Positions 53,751 through 61,458 of a DNA stretch of 64,000 nt are shown one piece after another. The notes under the pieces are model-generated. The model ran no database searches and was not told the origin of the DNA. It saw only the letters and a program-made list of their open reading frames with translations. Made by a program: the position numbers and the translations under genes. The DNA is taken from NCBI RefSeq assembly GCF_001263175.1, contig NZ_CP012332.1, positions 986,001-1,050,000 on the forward strand, in the 5' to 3' direction. How positions within the stretch are numbered: position 1 is the stretch's first letter; every line of letters begins with the position of its first letter. Source of the DNA: Vulgatibacter incomptus. Its GTDB lineage: Bacteria > Myxococcota > Myxococcia > Myxococcales > Vulgatibacteraceae.

Positions 53751-54641
53751 GTGATCGAATCCGCAGAGGCGACGTCCGTCCAGAACCGAATCCAGGTCTT
53801 CGACACTGTCCTTCGGGAGATCGTCTGGGAGACGCCGGACACGGTCACCCTCATGCTCGATCCCGGCGACCATCCCAGGAACTACCTGGCGGGTCAGTTC
53901 GTCTCGATCGACCCTGCCCAGTTCCGGGAGCTCCGCCAGCAGATCGCCTACTTCGAGCACGCGAAGGGCAGGCGGGAGGCGGTCCGGGCCTACTCGATGG
54001 CCTCGACACCAGACGAGCCCCTCCTCGCGATCACGATCAAGGAGGAGACGTTCATCCCCGGCTCCACGGAGTATCCGCCGCTCCTCTCTCCCTTCCTGGT
54101 GCACGGCCTCCAGCTCGGGCGGACGATCACGGTGAAGGGCTACAGCGGCTTCTTCGCCGTGGGCCCGGACCTCGCCGAGCGGACCCGGCACCTGGTGCAC
54201 GTGGTCGCCGGCTCCGGCGTGGTGCCCAACTTCGCGATGGCCAAGTGGGTTTTCGCCCACCAGCCGGAGGTCCAGCAGACCTTCGTCTATTCGAACAAGA
54301 CCTGGTCGGAGGTGATCTTCGCCCGGGAGCTGGCCGAGCTGGAGCGGGCCTCTGGCGGCAGGCTCCGGGTGGTGCACTGCCTGACCCGCGAGCCCTCGGC
54401 GCCTGCCGAGTCGCCGTGCGCCCGGCTGGGGCGGATCAACCGCGAGGTGCTGGCGGACGCGATCCCGGAGCCAGGGAACTGCCTGGTCTACGCCTGCGGC
54501 CCCGCGATCACGCGGTGGGACAAGAAGGCCGCCCGCGACCGTGGTGAGGAGCCGGCTCCGCGCTTCATCGAGACGGTGAAGGCGGTCCTGGCGGAGCTAG
54601 GCGTCCCCCGGACGGCGGTCCACACCGAGGCGTACGGCTGA
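53751..54641 (+). CDS. FNR-type flavin oxidoreductase (ferredoxin-NAD(P) reductase-like)
   Basis: I choose the GTG at 53751 because AGGAG lies 5 bases upstream; the longer open frame would run back into the tRNA gene. The 296-aa protein has an FAD-binding barrel with YLAGQFVSID and the FAD motif RAYSMAS. The NAD(P) domain has VAGSGVVPNFAMAKW and the terminal YACGPAI. No 2Fe-2S domain is present, so it would need a separate ferredoxin or partner oxygenase. Related reductases feed electrons to hydroxylases and desaturases. It is followed on the same strand by a long acyl-CoA dehydrogenase gene, but 182 bp apart, so a functional link is only possible. Confidence 0.85.
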   Translation: MIESAEATSVQNRIQVFDTVLREIVWETPDTVTLMLDPGDHPRNYLAGQFVSIDPAQFRELRQQIAYFEHAKGRREAVRAYSMASTPDEPLLAITIKEETFIPGSTEYPPLLSPFLVHGLQLGRTITVKGYSGFFAVGPDLAERTRHLVHVVAGSGVVPNFAMAKWVFAHQPEVQQTFVYSNKTWSEVIFARELAELERASGGRLRVVHCLTREPSAPAESPCARLGRINREVLADAIPEPGNCLVYACGPAITRWDKKAARDRGEEPAPRFIETVKAVLAELGVPRTAVHTEAYG

Positions 54642-54823
54642 CGCGAAGACTCGGCGGCAGGGGAGATCGCCGCTCGAGGGCCCGCCCGGCCGCCAGCATC
54701 GCTACGTTCGATGGCCTCCGCTCGGGTGGCGCCCGAACGTCGGGCGGTTATCTCTCCAGGGCCGGATCGCCTATGATGCGTTGCGTTATCCGCAGCCATC
54801 CGTAGCCAGGAGGACAGCCCGAC

Positions 54824-56758
54824 ATGGCCAACGACTCTTCGAACTTCTTCCGAGACAACGAGGACCTCCTCTTCCAGTTCCGCAATGGGCTGAAGTGGAA
54901 GGAGATCGTCGAGCTCACGGAGAACGGCTTCACGCTCCCCGACGGCCCGAAGGATCTCGAGGAGGCCCTCGGCTTCTACGAGACGGTGATGGAGGCGACG
55001 GGAGAGTTCGTCGCGAAGGAGATCGCGCCCCGCGCGAATCGCATCGACGCCAAGGGGACCCGCCTGGAGAGCGGCGAGGTGGTCTTCTCGCAGGAGCTGA
55101 ACGACGTCTTCGGCGGGATGAAGGAGCTGGGTCTCTTCGGCCTTTCCGCTCCCCGCGAGCTCGGCGGCTCGAACGCGCCGCTCGCCCTCTACTTCGTGGC
55201 GAACGAGCTCATCGCACGGGGCGACGTCTCCGCGATGACCCACTACGGCTTCCACGGCGGCGTGGCGACCTCGCTCTACGTCTATTCGATCCGCGAGGGC
55301 TCGGCGAAGTTCGAGGACGGCCGGCTGGTGAAGACCCGCTGGGACGAGGCGATCCGCCGGATCTCCGCCGGCGACGACTTCGGCTGCATGGTGCTCACCG
55401 AGCCCGGCGCCGGCTCCGACCTCGGCGTGATCCGGACCAAGGCCGTGGAGCGCGGCGGCAAGTGGTACCTCACCGGCGAGAAGATCTTCATCACCTCCGG
55501 GCACGGTCAGTACCAGCTCGTGCTGGCGCGGTCTGAGGACGAGAAGGACGCGCCCGGCCTCAAGGGACTCTCCCTGTTCCTGGTGCCGCGGATCCTCGAG
55601 AAGAACGGCGACCGGATCCACAACGTGCGGATCACGAAGGTGGAGGAGAAGCTCGGCCACCACGGCTCCGCCACCTGCTCCCTCGAGTACGACGAGTCGG
55701 AGGGCGAGCTGATCGGCGAGCGAGGGCAGGGCTTCGAGCTGATGCTCGTGCTGATGAACTCGGCGCGGATCGGCGTCTCCGTGGAGGCGATCGGCAACGC
55801 CGAGGCGGCGTACCGGATGGCGAAGGCCTACGCCTCCGAGCGGTCCACCATGGGCAAGCCGATCGATCGCCACGAGCTGATCGCGGAGAAGCTCGTCGAC
55901 ATGGGGACCTGGATCCCGGCGATGCGGGCGTTCGCCTTCGAGGCGATCTCCGCGGTCGAGATCTCGCAGCGGCTGGATCTGAAGCTGCGGACCGAGCCGC
56001 CCACGGATCCCGAGGAGCTGGCCGCGATGAAGGCGCGCCAGTCGCGCCTCGCGAAGCGTGCCCGCAGGCTCACGCCGCTGCTCAAGTACGTCACCAGCGA
56101 GAAGTCCGTGGAGATCGCCCGGGACGCGATGCAGATATTCGGCGGCATGGGCTACATCGACGAGACCGGCGTGCACAAGCTGCTGCGCGACGCGCTGGTG
56201 ATGCCCGTCTACGAGGGCACGTCGCAGATCCAGGCCCTGATGGCGACCAAGGATCACCTGCTCTGGGCGGCCCGCGATCCCGCAGGCTTCTTGCGGCGCG
56301 GGGCGCGGGCGCGGCTCCTCGCGCGCACGGCCCAGACCCAGCTGCTGCGCGACGTGAACAAGGCCGAGGCCACGGTCTACCGGGCCACCGAGACCATCAT
56401 GCTCCGGATCTTCGGCCAGAAGGTGAAGGCGGAGTGGGAGGGCGGTCTCGTCGGCAGGGATCCGGCGGCGTGGGGCCGCTACCTCAAGAAGCGCTTCCTG
56501 CGGCAGTGGGACGCCAAGTCCGACTTCTCCCAGGGCCTCCTCCACGCCGAGCGGCTCACCCGCATGCTCGCCGACGTGGCGATGGGCAAGGTGCTGGCGA
56601 AGCAGGCGCAGAAGTTCCCGGAGCGGGAGGCCCTCGCCAAGCGGTTCGTGAACCGGATGCTCCTGCGGGTCGACGCCACGGCGAAGGAGATCGAGCACAT
56701 GGACGACAGCGTCCTCGAGGCGATCGCCGCCCTCGAGGGGAGCGCCCGGTCCGAGTGA
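54824..56758 (+). CDS. Long-form acyl-CoA dehydrogenase
   Basis: The 644-aa FAD enzyme would introduce an alpha-beta double bond into an acyl-CoA. It has the N-terminal helical domain, the FAD/substrate motif VLTEPGAGSDLGVIRT, GLSLFLVPR, and the C-terminal helical domain with ARDAMQIFGGMGYIDETG and VYEGTSQIQALMATKD (the Glu being in the usual catalytic place). An extra C-terminal region of about 150 residues resembles that of the long FadE/DmdC-like group, roughly 600 aa, rather than the common 380-aa type. AGGAGG lies 10 bases before the ATG. Role: probably fatty-acid or branched-chain degradation; substrate unknown. Confidence 0.92.
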   Translation: MANDSSNFFRDNEDLLFQFRNGLKWKEIVELTENGFTLPDGPKDLEEALGFYETVMEATGEFVAKEIAPRANRIDAKGTRLESGEVVFSQELNDVFGGMKELGLFGLSAPRELGGSNAPLALYFVANELIARGDVSAMTHYGFHGGVATSLYVYSIREGSAKFEDGRLVKTRWDEAIRRISAGDDFGCMVLTEPGAGSDLGVIRTKAVERGGKWYLTGEKIFITSGHGQYQLVLARSEDEKDAPGLKGLSLFLVPRILEKNGDRIHNVRITKVEEKLGHHGSATCSLEYDESEGELIGERGQGFELMLVLMNSARIGVSVEAIGNAEAAYRMAKAYASERSTMGKPIDRHELIAEKLVDMGTWIPAMRAFAFEAISAVEISQRLDLKLRTEPPTDPEELAAMKARQSRLAKRARRLTPLLKYVTSEKSVEIARDAMQIFGGMGYIDETGVHKLLRDALVMPVYEGTSQIQALMATKDHLLWAARDPAGFLRRGARARLLARTAQTQLLRDVNKAEATVYRATETIMLRIFGQKVKAEWEGGLVGRDPAAWGRYLKKRFLRQWDAKSDFSQGLLHAERLTRMLADVAMGKVLAKQAQKFPEREALAKRFVNRMLLRVDATAKEIEHMDDSVLEAIAALEGSARSE

Positions 56759-56870
56759 CGCGAGGGTCCCGTTCCAGCCACCGGAAAACGATGGGTGGCT
56801 GGTCCTCCGCGGGAGCGCGGAACGTCGTCCGCGCACCCGAGACGGGACCGTAGCGAGGAGGCTCACGCCG

Positions 56871-57668
56871 TTGCTGCATTCCGAAGGACAGGATCGCTCG
56901 TTCGCGTCCAACGCCATCCTCGCCATCGCGCTCGCGTGCGTGGCGGGGATCGTGAATGCGGCCGGCTTCTTCGCGGTGGGGGCCTATACCTCCCACGTCA
57001 CGGGGAACGTCAGCCAGGTCGGCGACGAGCTGGCGAGGGGGCGCCCCGGCACCGCGCTGGCCGCGCTCTCGCTGGTGCTCTTCTTCCTCCTCGGCGTGAT
57101 GGCGGCGGCGGCCTTCGTCCAGGGGGCGAGCCGCCTCGGCAGGGCACGCTACGCCGCAGCGCTGATCACCGAGGCGGCGGTGCTGACCGCCTTCACCGCG
57201 ATCAGCGCCTTCACATCCGGCCGCCCCGAGTGGCTGCATCTGCTCCTCACCGGGATGCTCTGCTTCTCGATGGGGATGCAGAACGCGCTCGTCACCCGGC
57301 TCTCCGGCGCCGTGATCCGGACCACGCACCTCACGGGGATCGCCACCGACCTCGGCATCGAGCTGGTCTCGCTCGTCTCCTGGATCCGGGAGAGGGCGAG
57401 CGAGGCGTCGAGCCATGGAGTCGCTGCGTTCCTCCGGGATCTCTGGCGCCATCCGGAGCTCCGGAAGCTCTGGCTGCACGCCTCGATCTTCGTCGCCTTC
57501 CTGGGCGGGGCGATCATCGGCCCGATGCTCTATCTGCGGCATGGCCACGTGGCGATGCTGCTCCCCGGCTCGATCATCCTGGGGCTCGTGATCCTCGACC
57601 TCTCCGGGCGCGTGCAGGCCAGGCCGGCGAAGGCCCGCGCAGCCGAGGTGGTCGCGCCACAGGAGTAG
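56871..57668 (+). CDS. DUF1275 (YoaK-type) integral membrane protein
   Basis: The TTG start has GAGGAGG 9 bases upstream. The 265-aa protein has six or so membrane helices. The family signature lies in the first two, VAGIVNAAGFFAVGAYTSHV followed by TGN, with a matching second-half GMQNALVTRLSGAVIRTTH-type segment. A cytoplasmic loop (about residues 170-200) is rich in Arg and Glu. DUF1275 proteins are widespread and uncharacterised; transport has been suggested for the family. It lies about 110 bp after the acyl-CoA dehydrogenase gene and just before the ABC exporter gene. Confidence 0.88.
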   Translation: MLHSEGQDRSFASNAILAIALACVAGIVNAAGFFAVGAYTSHVTGNVSQVGDELARGRPGTALAALSLVLFFLLGVMAAAAFVQGASRLGRARYAAALITEAAVLTAFTAISAFTSGRPEWLHLLLTGMLCFSMGMQNALVTRLSGAVIRTTHLTGIATDLGIELVSLVSWIRERASEASSHGVAAFLRDLWRHPELRKLWLHASIFVAFLGGAIIGPMLYLRHGHVAMLLPGSIILGLVILDLSGRVQARPAKARAAEVVAPQE

Positions 57669-57765
57669 AAGTCCGCTGCGGGAACGCCATGGGCGCCCTC
57701 GACCTCGCGACCGAAATGTCCGCTCCTGGTTGCCTGCGCGGCCCGTTCTTGCGAAAACCCGCCTC

Positions 57766-59544
57766 GTGAACGCCACCGACTCGCGCCTCGTCGACCTCGT
57801 CCGCCCGTATCGCCTGCGGGTCGCGGCGGCGATCGGCTGCGCGGCGCTCGCCGCCGCCGGCATGGGTGGCTACGCGTTCCTGGCCGGGCCTGCGCTTCGT
57901 GCGCTCGTGCAGGGCGACTCCCTCGACGTGGGCCCGATGCTCTCGAAGCTCCTGCCCGCTGGCGCCGTCGCGGCCTTGTCGAGCGGGATCCTCGGCTCGC
58001 TCCCCTTCCTCCTCGTGGCGGCGGGCCTCGTGAAGGCTGCAGCGTCCGCGGGCTTCAACGTGCTTTTGCCCGGCGCCGTCGCGGAGGCCGCGGCGGACCT
58101 GCGCAAGCTCGTCTTCGCAAGGTTGCTCCGGGCCGATCCGGGCTTCTTCCAGACCCATCCAACGGGCGACCTCGTGTCGCGCTTCACCGGCGACATCGCC
58201 GCGGCGGAGGGCGCCGCCGGCGAGGTGGCGGTCACGCTGGTGCGGGATCTCTCGCAAGCGGTCGCGCTCGTCGTCGTCTGCGCGATCATCGACGTCCGCC
58301 TCATGGTGGCCGCCGTCGTCGTCGTGCCCGGTACCCTGGTGCCCGTGCGGCGATTCGGCGAGAGGCTGCGCCGCATCGGCAAGGAGCAGCACGAGGCGCA
58401 GGGAGAGGTCGCTCGGCGCGCCGAGCAGGCGATCACGGGGCACCGGATCGTCCAGGCCTACGGCGGCGAGGCCCACGAGGGCCGACGCTTCGCCGCCGCC
58501 AGCGAGCGGCTCCTCGGGGTGATGCGGCGCTCGCTCCTCGTGCGGGGCGCCTTCACGCCGTTCATGGAGATCTTGGGCGTGGTGGGGCTCGCCGCCGCCA
58601 TCGCCTGGGCGGGCCGCGCGGTGGTCTCCGGCGAGCTGCCCCCCGAGGCCGTGGTCTCCTTCGCGGCGGCGGCGCTCATGCTCTACCAGCCGCTCAAGGC
58701 CCTCGGAAACCTGGGCCAGCAGCTCGCCCAGCTCCGCGCCGCCGTGGGCCGCGCCTTCGAGCTCCTCGACGCGCCGGACGCGGTGCACGACGCGCCTGAC
58801 GCCATCGAGCTCCCGTCGCCCAGCGAGGTCCGCCTCGAGGGCGTGAGCGTCCGCTACGGCGAGAGGGACGTGCTCCGCGACGTGAGCCTCGTCTTCCGGG
58901 CTGGCGAGACCGTGGCGCTGGTGGGCGAGAGCGGGGCGGGGAAGAGCACGATCGCGGGCCTCCTCTTGCGCTTCGTCGAGCCCTCTGCCGGGCGGGTGTC
59001 CTTCGACGGCGTCGACCTCCGACGCGGGACCCTGCGCTCGCTCCGCTCTCACGTGGGTTACGTCCCCCAGGACACCATCGTCTTCGCAGACACCGTGCGC
59101 GCGAACCTCTCATGCGGCGCCCCCGTCTCCGACGAGGCGATGCGCCTCGCCGCCACCGAGGCCAACGCGCACCTCTGGATCGACCGTCTCCCCGGCGGTC
59201 TCGACGGCGAGCTCGCCCAGGGCGGCGGCAACCTCTCCGGCGGCGAGCGCCAGCGGCTCGGGATCGCCCGCGCCCTCGCGCGGCAGGCCCGGGTCCTCGT
59301 CCTCGACGAGGCGACCAGCGCGCTGGACGCCGAGAACGACGCGCTCCTCCAGGAGGCGTTCTCCCGGGCGATGGCGGGCGACCGGATCGGGATCGTCATC
59401 AGCCACCGGCTCGCGTCGGTGCGCGGCGTCGATCGCGTGGTGGTCCTAGAGCAGGGCCGGGTGGTCGAGGAGGGGACGCCGGACGAGCTCCTGCGCGCAG
59501 GCGGCCGCTTCGCCCGGCTCTGGGAGCTCCAGGCCGCCGCATGA
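57766..59544 (+). CDS. ABC exporter, fused membrane and ATPase domains (MsbA-like)
   Basis: The start is uncertain: the GTG at 57766 gives 592 aa with a family-like N-terminus, and an in-frame TTG at 57730 would add 12 residues; neither has a good ribosome-binding site. Six membrane helices occupy about residues 1-320. The ATPase has Walker A GESGAGKST, Q-loop YVPQDTIVF, signature NLSGGERQRLG, Walker B VLVLDEATSALD and the switch His in ISHRLASV. Such homodimeric half-transporters export lipids, lipid A or drugs; the loop FFQTHPTGDLVSRFTGD is typical of the MsbA group. The lipid A flippase role is inferred, not shown. Confidence 0.92.
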   Translation: MNATDSRLVDLVRPYRLRVAAAIGCAALAAAGMGGYAFLAGPALRALVQGDSLDVGPMLSKLLPAGAVAALSSGILGSLPFLLVAAGLVKAAASAGFNVLLPGAVAEAAADLRKLVFARLLRADPGFFQTHPTGDLVSRFTGDIAAAEGAAGEVAVTLVRDLSQAVALVVVCAIIDVRLMVAAVVVVPGTLVPVRRFGERLRRIGKEQHEAQGEVARRAEQAITGHRIVQAYGGEAHEGRRFAAASERLLGVMRRSLLVRGAFTPFMEILGVVGLAAAIAWAGRAVVSGELPPEAVVSFAAAALMLYQPLKALGNLGQQLAQLRAAVGRAFELLDAPDAVHDAPDAIELPSPSEVRLEGVSVRYGERDVLRDVSLVFRAGETVALVGESGAGKSTIAGLLLRFVEPSAGRVSFDGVDLRRGTLRSLRSHVGYVPQDTIVFADTVRANLSCGAPVSDEAMRLAATEANAHLWIDRLPGGLDGELAQGGGNLSGGERQRLGIARALARQARVLVLDEATSALDAENDALLQEAFSRAMAGDRIGIVISHRLASVRGVDRVVVLEQGRVVEEGTPDELLRAGGRFARLWELQAAA

Positions 59545-59577
59545 CCTCGCCCGGCCTGCGCGTGTATCAGGGCGAGG
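59545..59577. terminator. Hairpin between convergent ABC and CBS genes
   Basis: CCTCGCCC (59545-59552) pairs with GGGCGAGG (59570-59577) over a 17-base loop. It starts directly after the ABC stop codon and overlaps the last codons of the CBS gene; probably serves both directions. Confidence 0.5.
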
Positions 59578-60415
59578 GCTGGGCGGGGGCGGTCTCGGCG
59601 CCCTCGGCGCGGACGTGGTCGCGCAGCCAGACGAGCACGTCGACGTAGGAGAGGATTCCGACGAGGCGATCGTCCTCGTCGAGGACGGGGAGGGCGCCGA
59701 TCCGTTCGTCGGTGAAGACGTCGACCACGTCCATCAGGCGGGACCTCGCCCGGACGATGACCGGATCGGGGACCATCGCGTTGGTGACGACGTCGTCGAG
59801 GCGCGACTGCTCGACGGAGGTCCAGTCGAGGAAGTCGGTGCCGAAGGCCGAGCGGAGGTCGCGCTCGGAGAGCATGCCGACGAGCTTCTGGTCCGCGTCG
59901 ATCACGGGGAGGTGGCGGAACCCGCCCTCGAGCAGGGCGCCGGCGGCCTCTCCCAAGGTGGCGTCCGTGTCGATGGTGATGGGATCGGGGGTCATCACGC
60001 GGGCGACGGGGACGGAGGAGAGGTCCCTCACCGGCATGGCGGTCCCTGCCACGGCGGAGAGGACGTCGCTGTCGGTGACGATGCCCTGGAGCACGCCCTC
60101 CGCGTCGGTGACGGGGACGGAATGGACCTTGTGCTTGCGCATCAGCTCGGCCGCCTCCTCGACGCGGGCCTCGCCTGCGATGGTGATGGGCGGCCGGTGC
60201 ATTACGTCGTAGACGGGGATCAGCCGGGGATTGCCCGGGCGGCTCGCCTGCTCGACGAGGTCCATCCGCGAGAGCATGCCGACCACGCGCTGGTGGGCGT
60301 CCACCACGGGAATGTGGCGGAAGCGCCGGAACCGCATGAGGTCGGAGGAGAGGCCGAGCTCGTCCCACTCCCGCACGGTGACGACGTTCTTGGTCATCAG
60401 TTCGGCGATCCGCAT
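59567..60415 (-). CDS. Four-CBS-domain protein
   Basis: The 282-aa protein consists of four CBS motifs (two Bateman modules) with no other domain. Each shows the pattern of MTKNVVTVRE / HIPVVDAHQRVVGMLSRMDL, then MHRPPITI / VPVTDAEGVLQGIVTDSDV, VMTPDPITI / HLPVIDADQKLVGMLSERDL, and VPDPVIVRA / ALPVLDEDDRLVGILSYVDV. CBS modules bind adenine nucleotides and act as energy or ion sensors. As a stand-alone protein it probably regulates a partner not identified here. The gene is divergent from the HAD-fold gene. Confidence 0.92.
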   Translation of the reverse strand: MRIAELMTKNVVTVREWDELGLSSDLMRFRRFRHIPVVDAHQRVVGMLSRMDLVEQASRPGNPRLIPVYDVMHRPPITIAGEARVEEAAELMRKHKVHSVPVTDAEGVLQGIVTDSDVLSAVAGTAMPVRDLSSVPVARVMTPDPITIDTDATLGEAAGALLEGGFRHLPVIDADQKLVGMLSERDLRSAFGTDFLDWTSVEQSRLDDVVTNAMVPDPVIVRARSRLMDVVDVFTDERIGALPVLDEDDRLVGILSYVDVLVWLRDHVRAEGAETAPAQPSP

Positions 60416-60589
60416 TCTCGAGCGCCTCCTTCGGTGTAGAAACTAATGCGTGTAGCGCCCCTCGAAAGGGGGACCCGGTCGGGCCCTCGGTTTCCGGCAA
60501 TCGGCCGCCTGCCCGATTGCGCTCGGGCCGATCGGGCCCTGAAGCATCGAGCCCGGATGGACTCCGGGCGCCCCTTGGTTGGAGACACC

Positions 60590-61324
60590 ATGCTGTTCCC
60601 CGCACCGCCCGCATCCGATCGCCTGGTCCTGCCCCGGGTCCTGGAGACTGCTCGTCGCCTGGGATCCTCCGGCCTCGCGGTCTTCGACCTCGACTCGACC
60701 CTCCTCGACAACAAGCCCCGGCAGGCCCGGATCCTCCAGGAGTACGGCGAAGCGGTTGGCGTGGCGGCGCTGGCCCGTTCGACGCTCGCCCATTGGGGCT
60801 CGAGCTGGGACATGGAGGGCGCCATGCGCGCGGCGGGTCTGCAGGCCGCGGAGATCGAGCGGCACCTGGAGGCTGCAATGCGCTTCTGGGAGGAGCGCTT
60901 CTTCACCAGTTCGTACTGTGCGTACGACGAGCCGACACCAGGTGGGCCCGCGTTCGCCGGCATGCTCCGCGAGGCCGGGACCCGGATCGCGTACTGCACC
61001 GGGAGGCCGGAGCTCATGAGGGAGGGGACGGTCGTGTCCTTCGTCCGCATGGGGATCCCGCCGCCGGAGGCCGGGAGCGTCGTCCTGGTGATGAAGCCCT
61101 CGATGGCCATGCGGGATGACGACTTCAAGCGCCGGGCCCACGAGGAGCTCCGGGCGCTCGGCGAGGTCTTCGCGGCCTTCGACAACGAGCCCACGCACAT
61201 CAACGACTACCGGCTATCGTTTCCGGAGGCCCACGTCGTCCACCTCGCCACCGACCACTCGGGCCGCGAGGTCGAGGTCCTGGCGGGGATCCCGAGGATC
61301 CGCGACTTCGTCTTGCCGGGCTGA
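60590..61324 (+). CDS. HAD-superfamily hydrolase
   Basis: The ATG at 60590 (GGAG 5 bases before) gives 244 aa. HAD motif I is FDLDSTLLDN (nucleophile Asp and acid/base Asp), motif II is YCTGRPE (Thr), motif III is the Lys in VMKPSMAM, and motif IV is FDNEPTHIND (acidic residues). A helical cap lies between motifs I and II (about residues 45-125). The substrate, presumably a phosphorylated small molecule or nucleotide, cannot be read from the sequence. Confidence 0.88.
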   Translation: MLFPAPPASDRLVLPRVLETARRLGSSGLAVFDLDSTLLDNKPRQARILQEYGEAVGVAALARSTLAHWGSSWDMEGAMRAAGLQAAEIERHLEAAMRFWEERFFTSSYCAYDEPTPGGPAFAGMLREAGTRIAYCTGRPELMREGTVVSFVRMGIPPPEAGSVVLVMKPSMAMRDDDFKRRAHEELRALGEVFAAFDNEPTHINDYRLSFPEAHVVHLATDHSGREVEVLAGIPRIRDFVLPG

Positions 61325-61458
61325 GCCGAGCCCGCACCTTCGACTTTCCGCCGGGGGTCTCTCCGTCACACCCGGCGTGTCGGTCCCTTGTGGTATCCCA
61401 CCGTGAATGAGCGCGGCAGGACTTGCGTCCAAGTGCCGCCGCTCGATCGAGGGATCCC

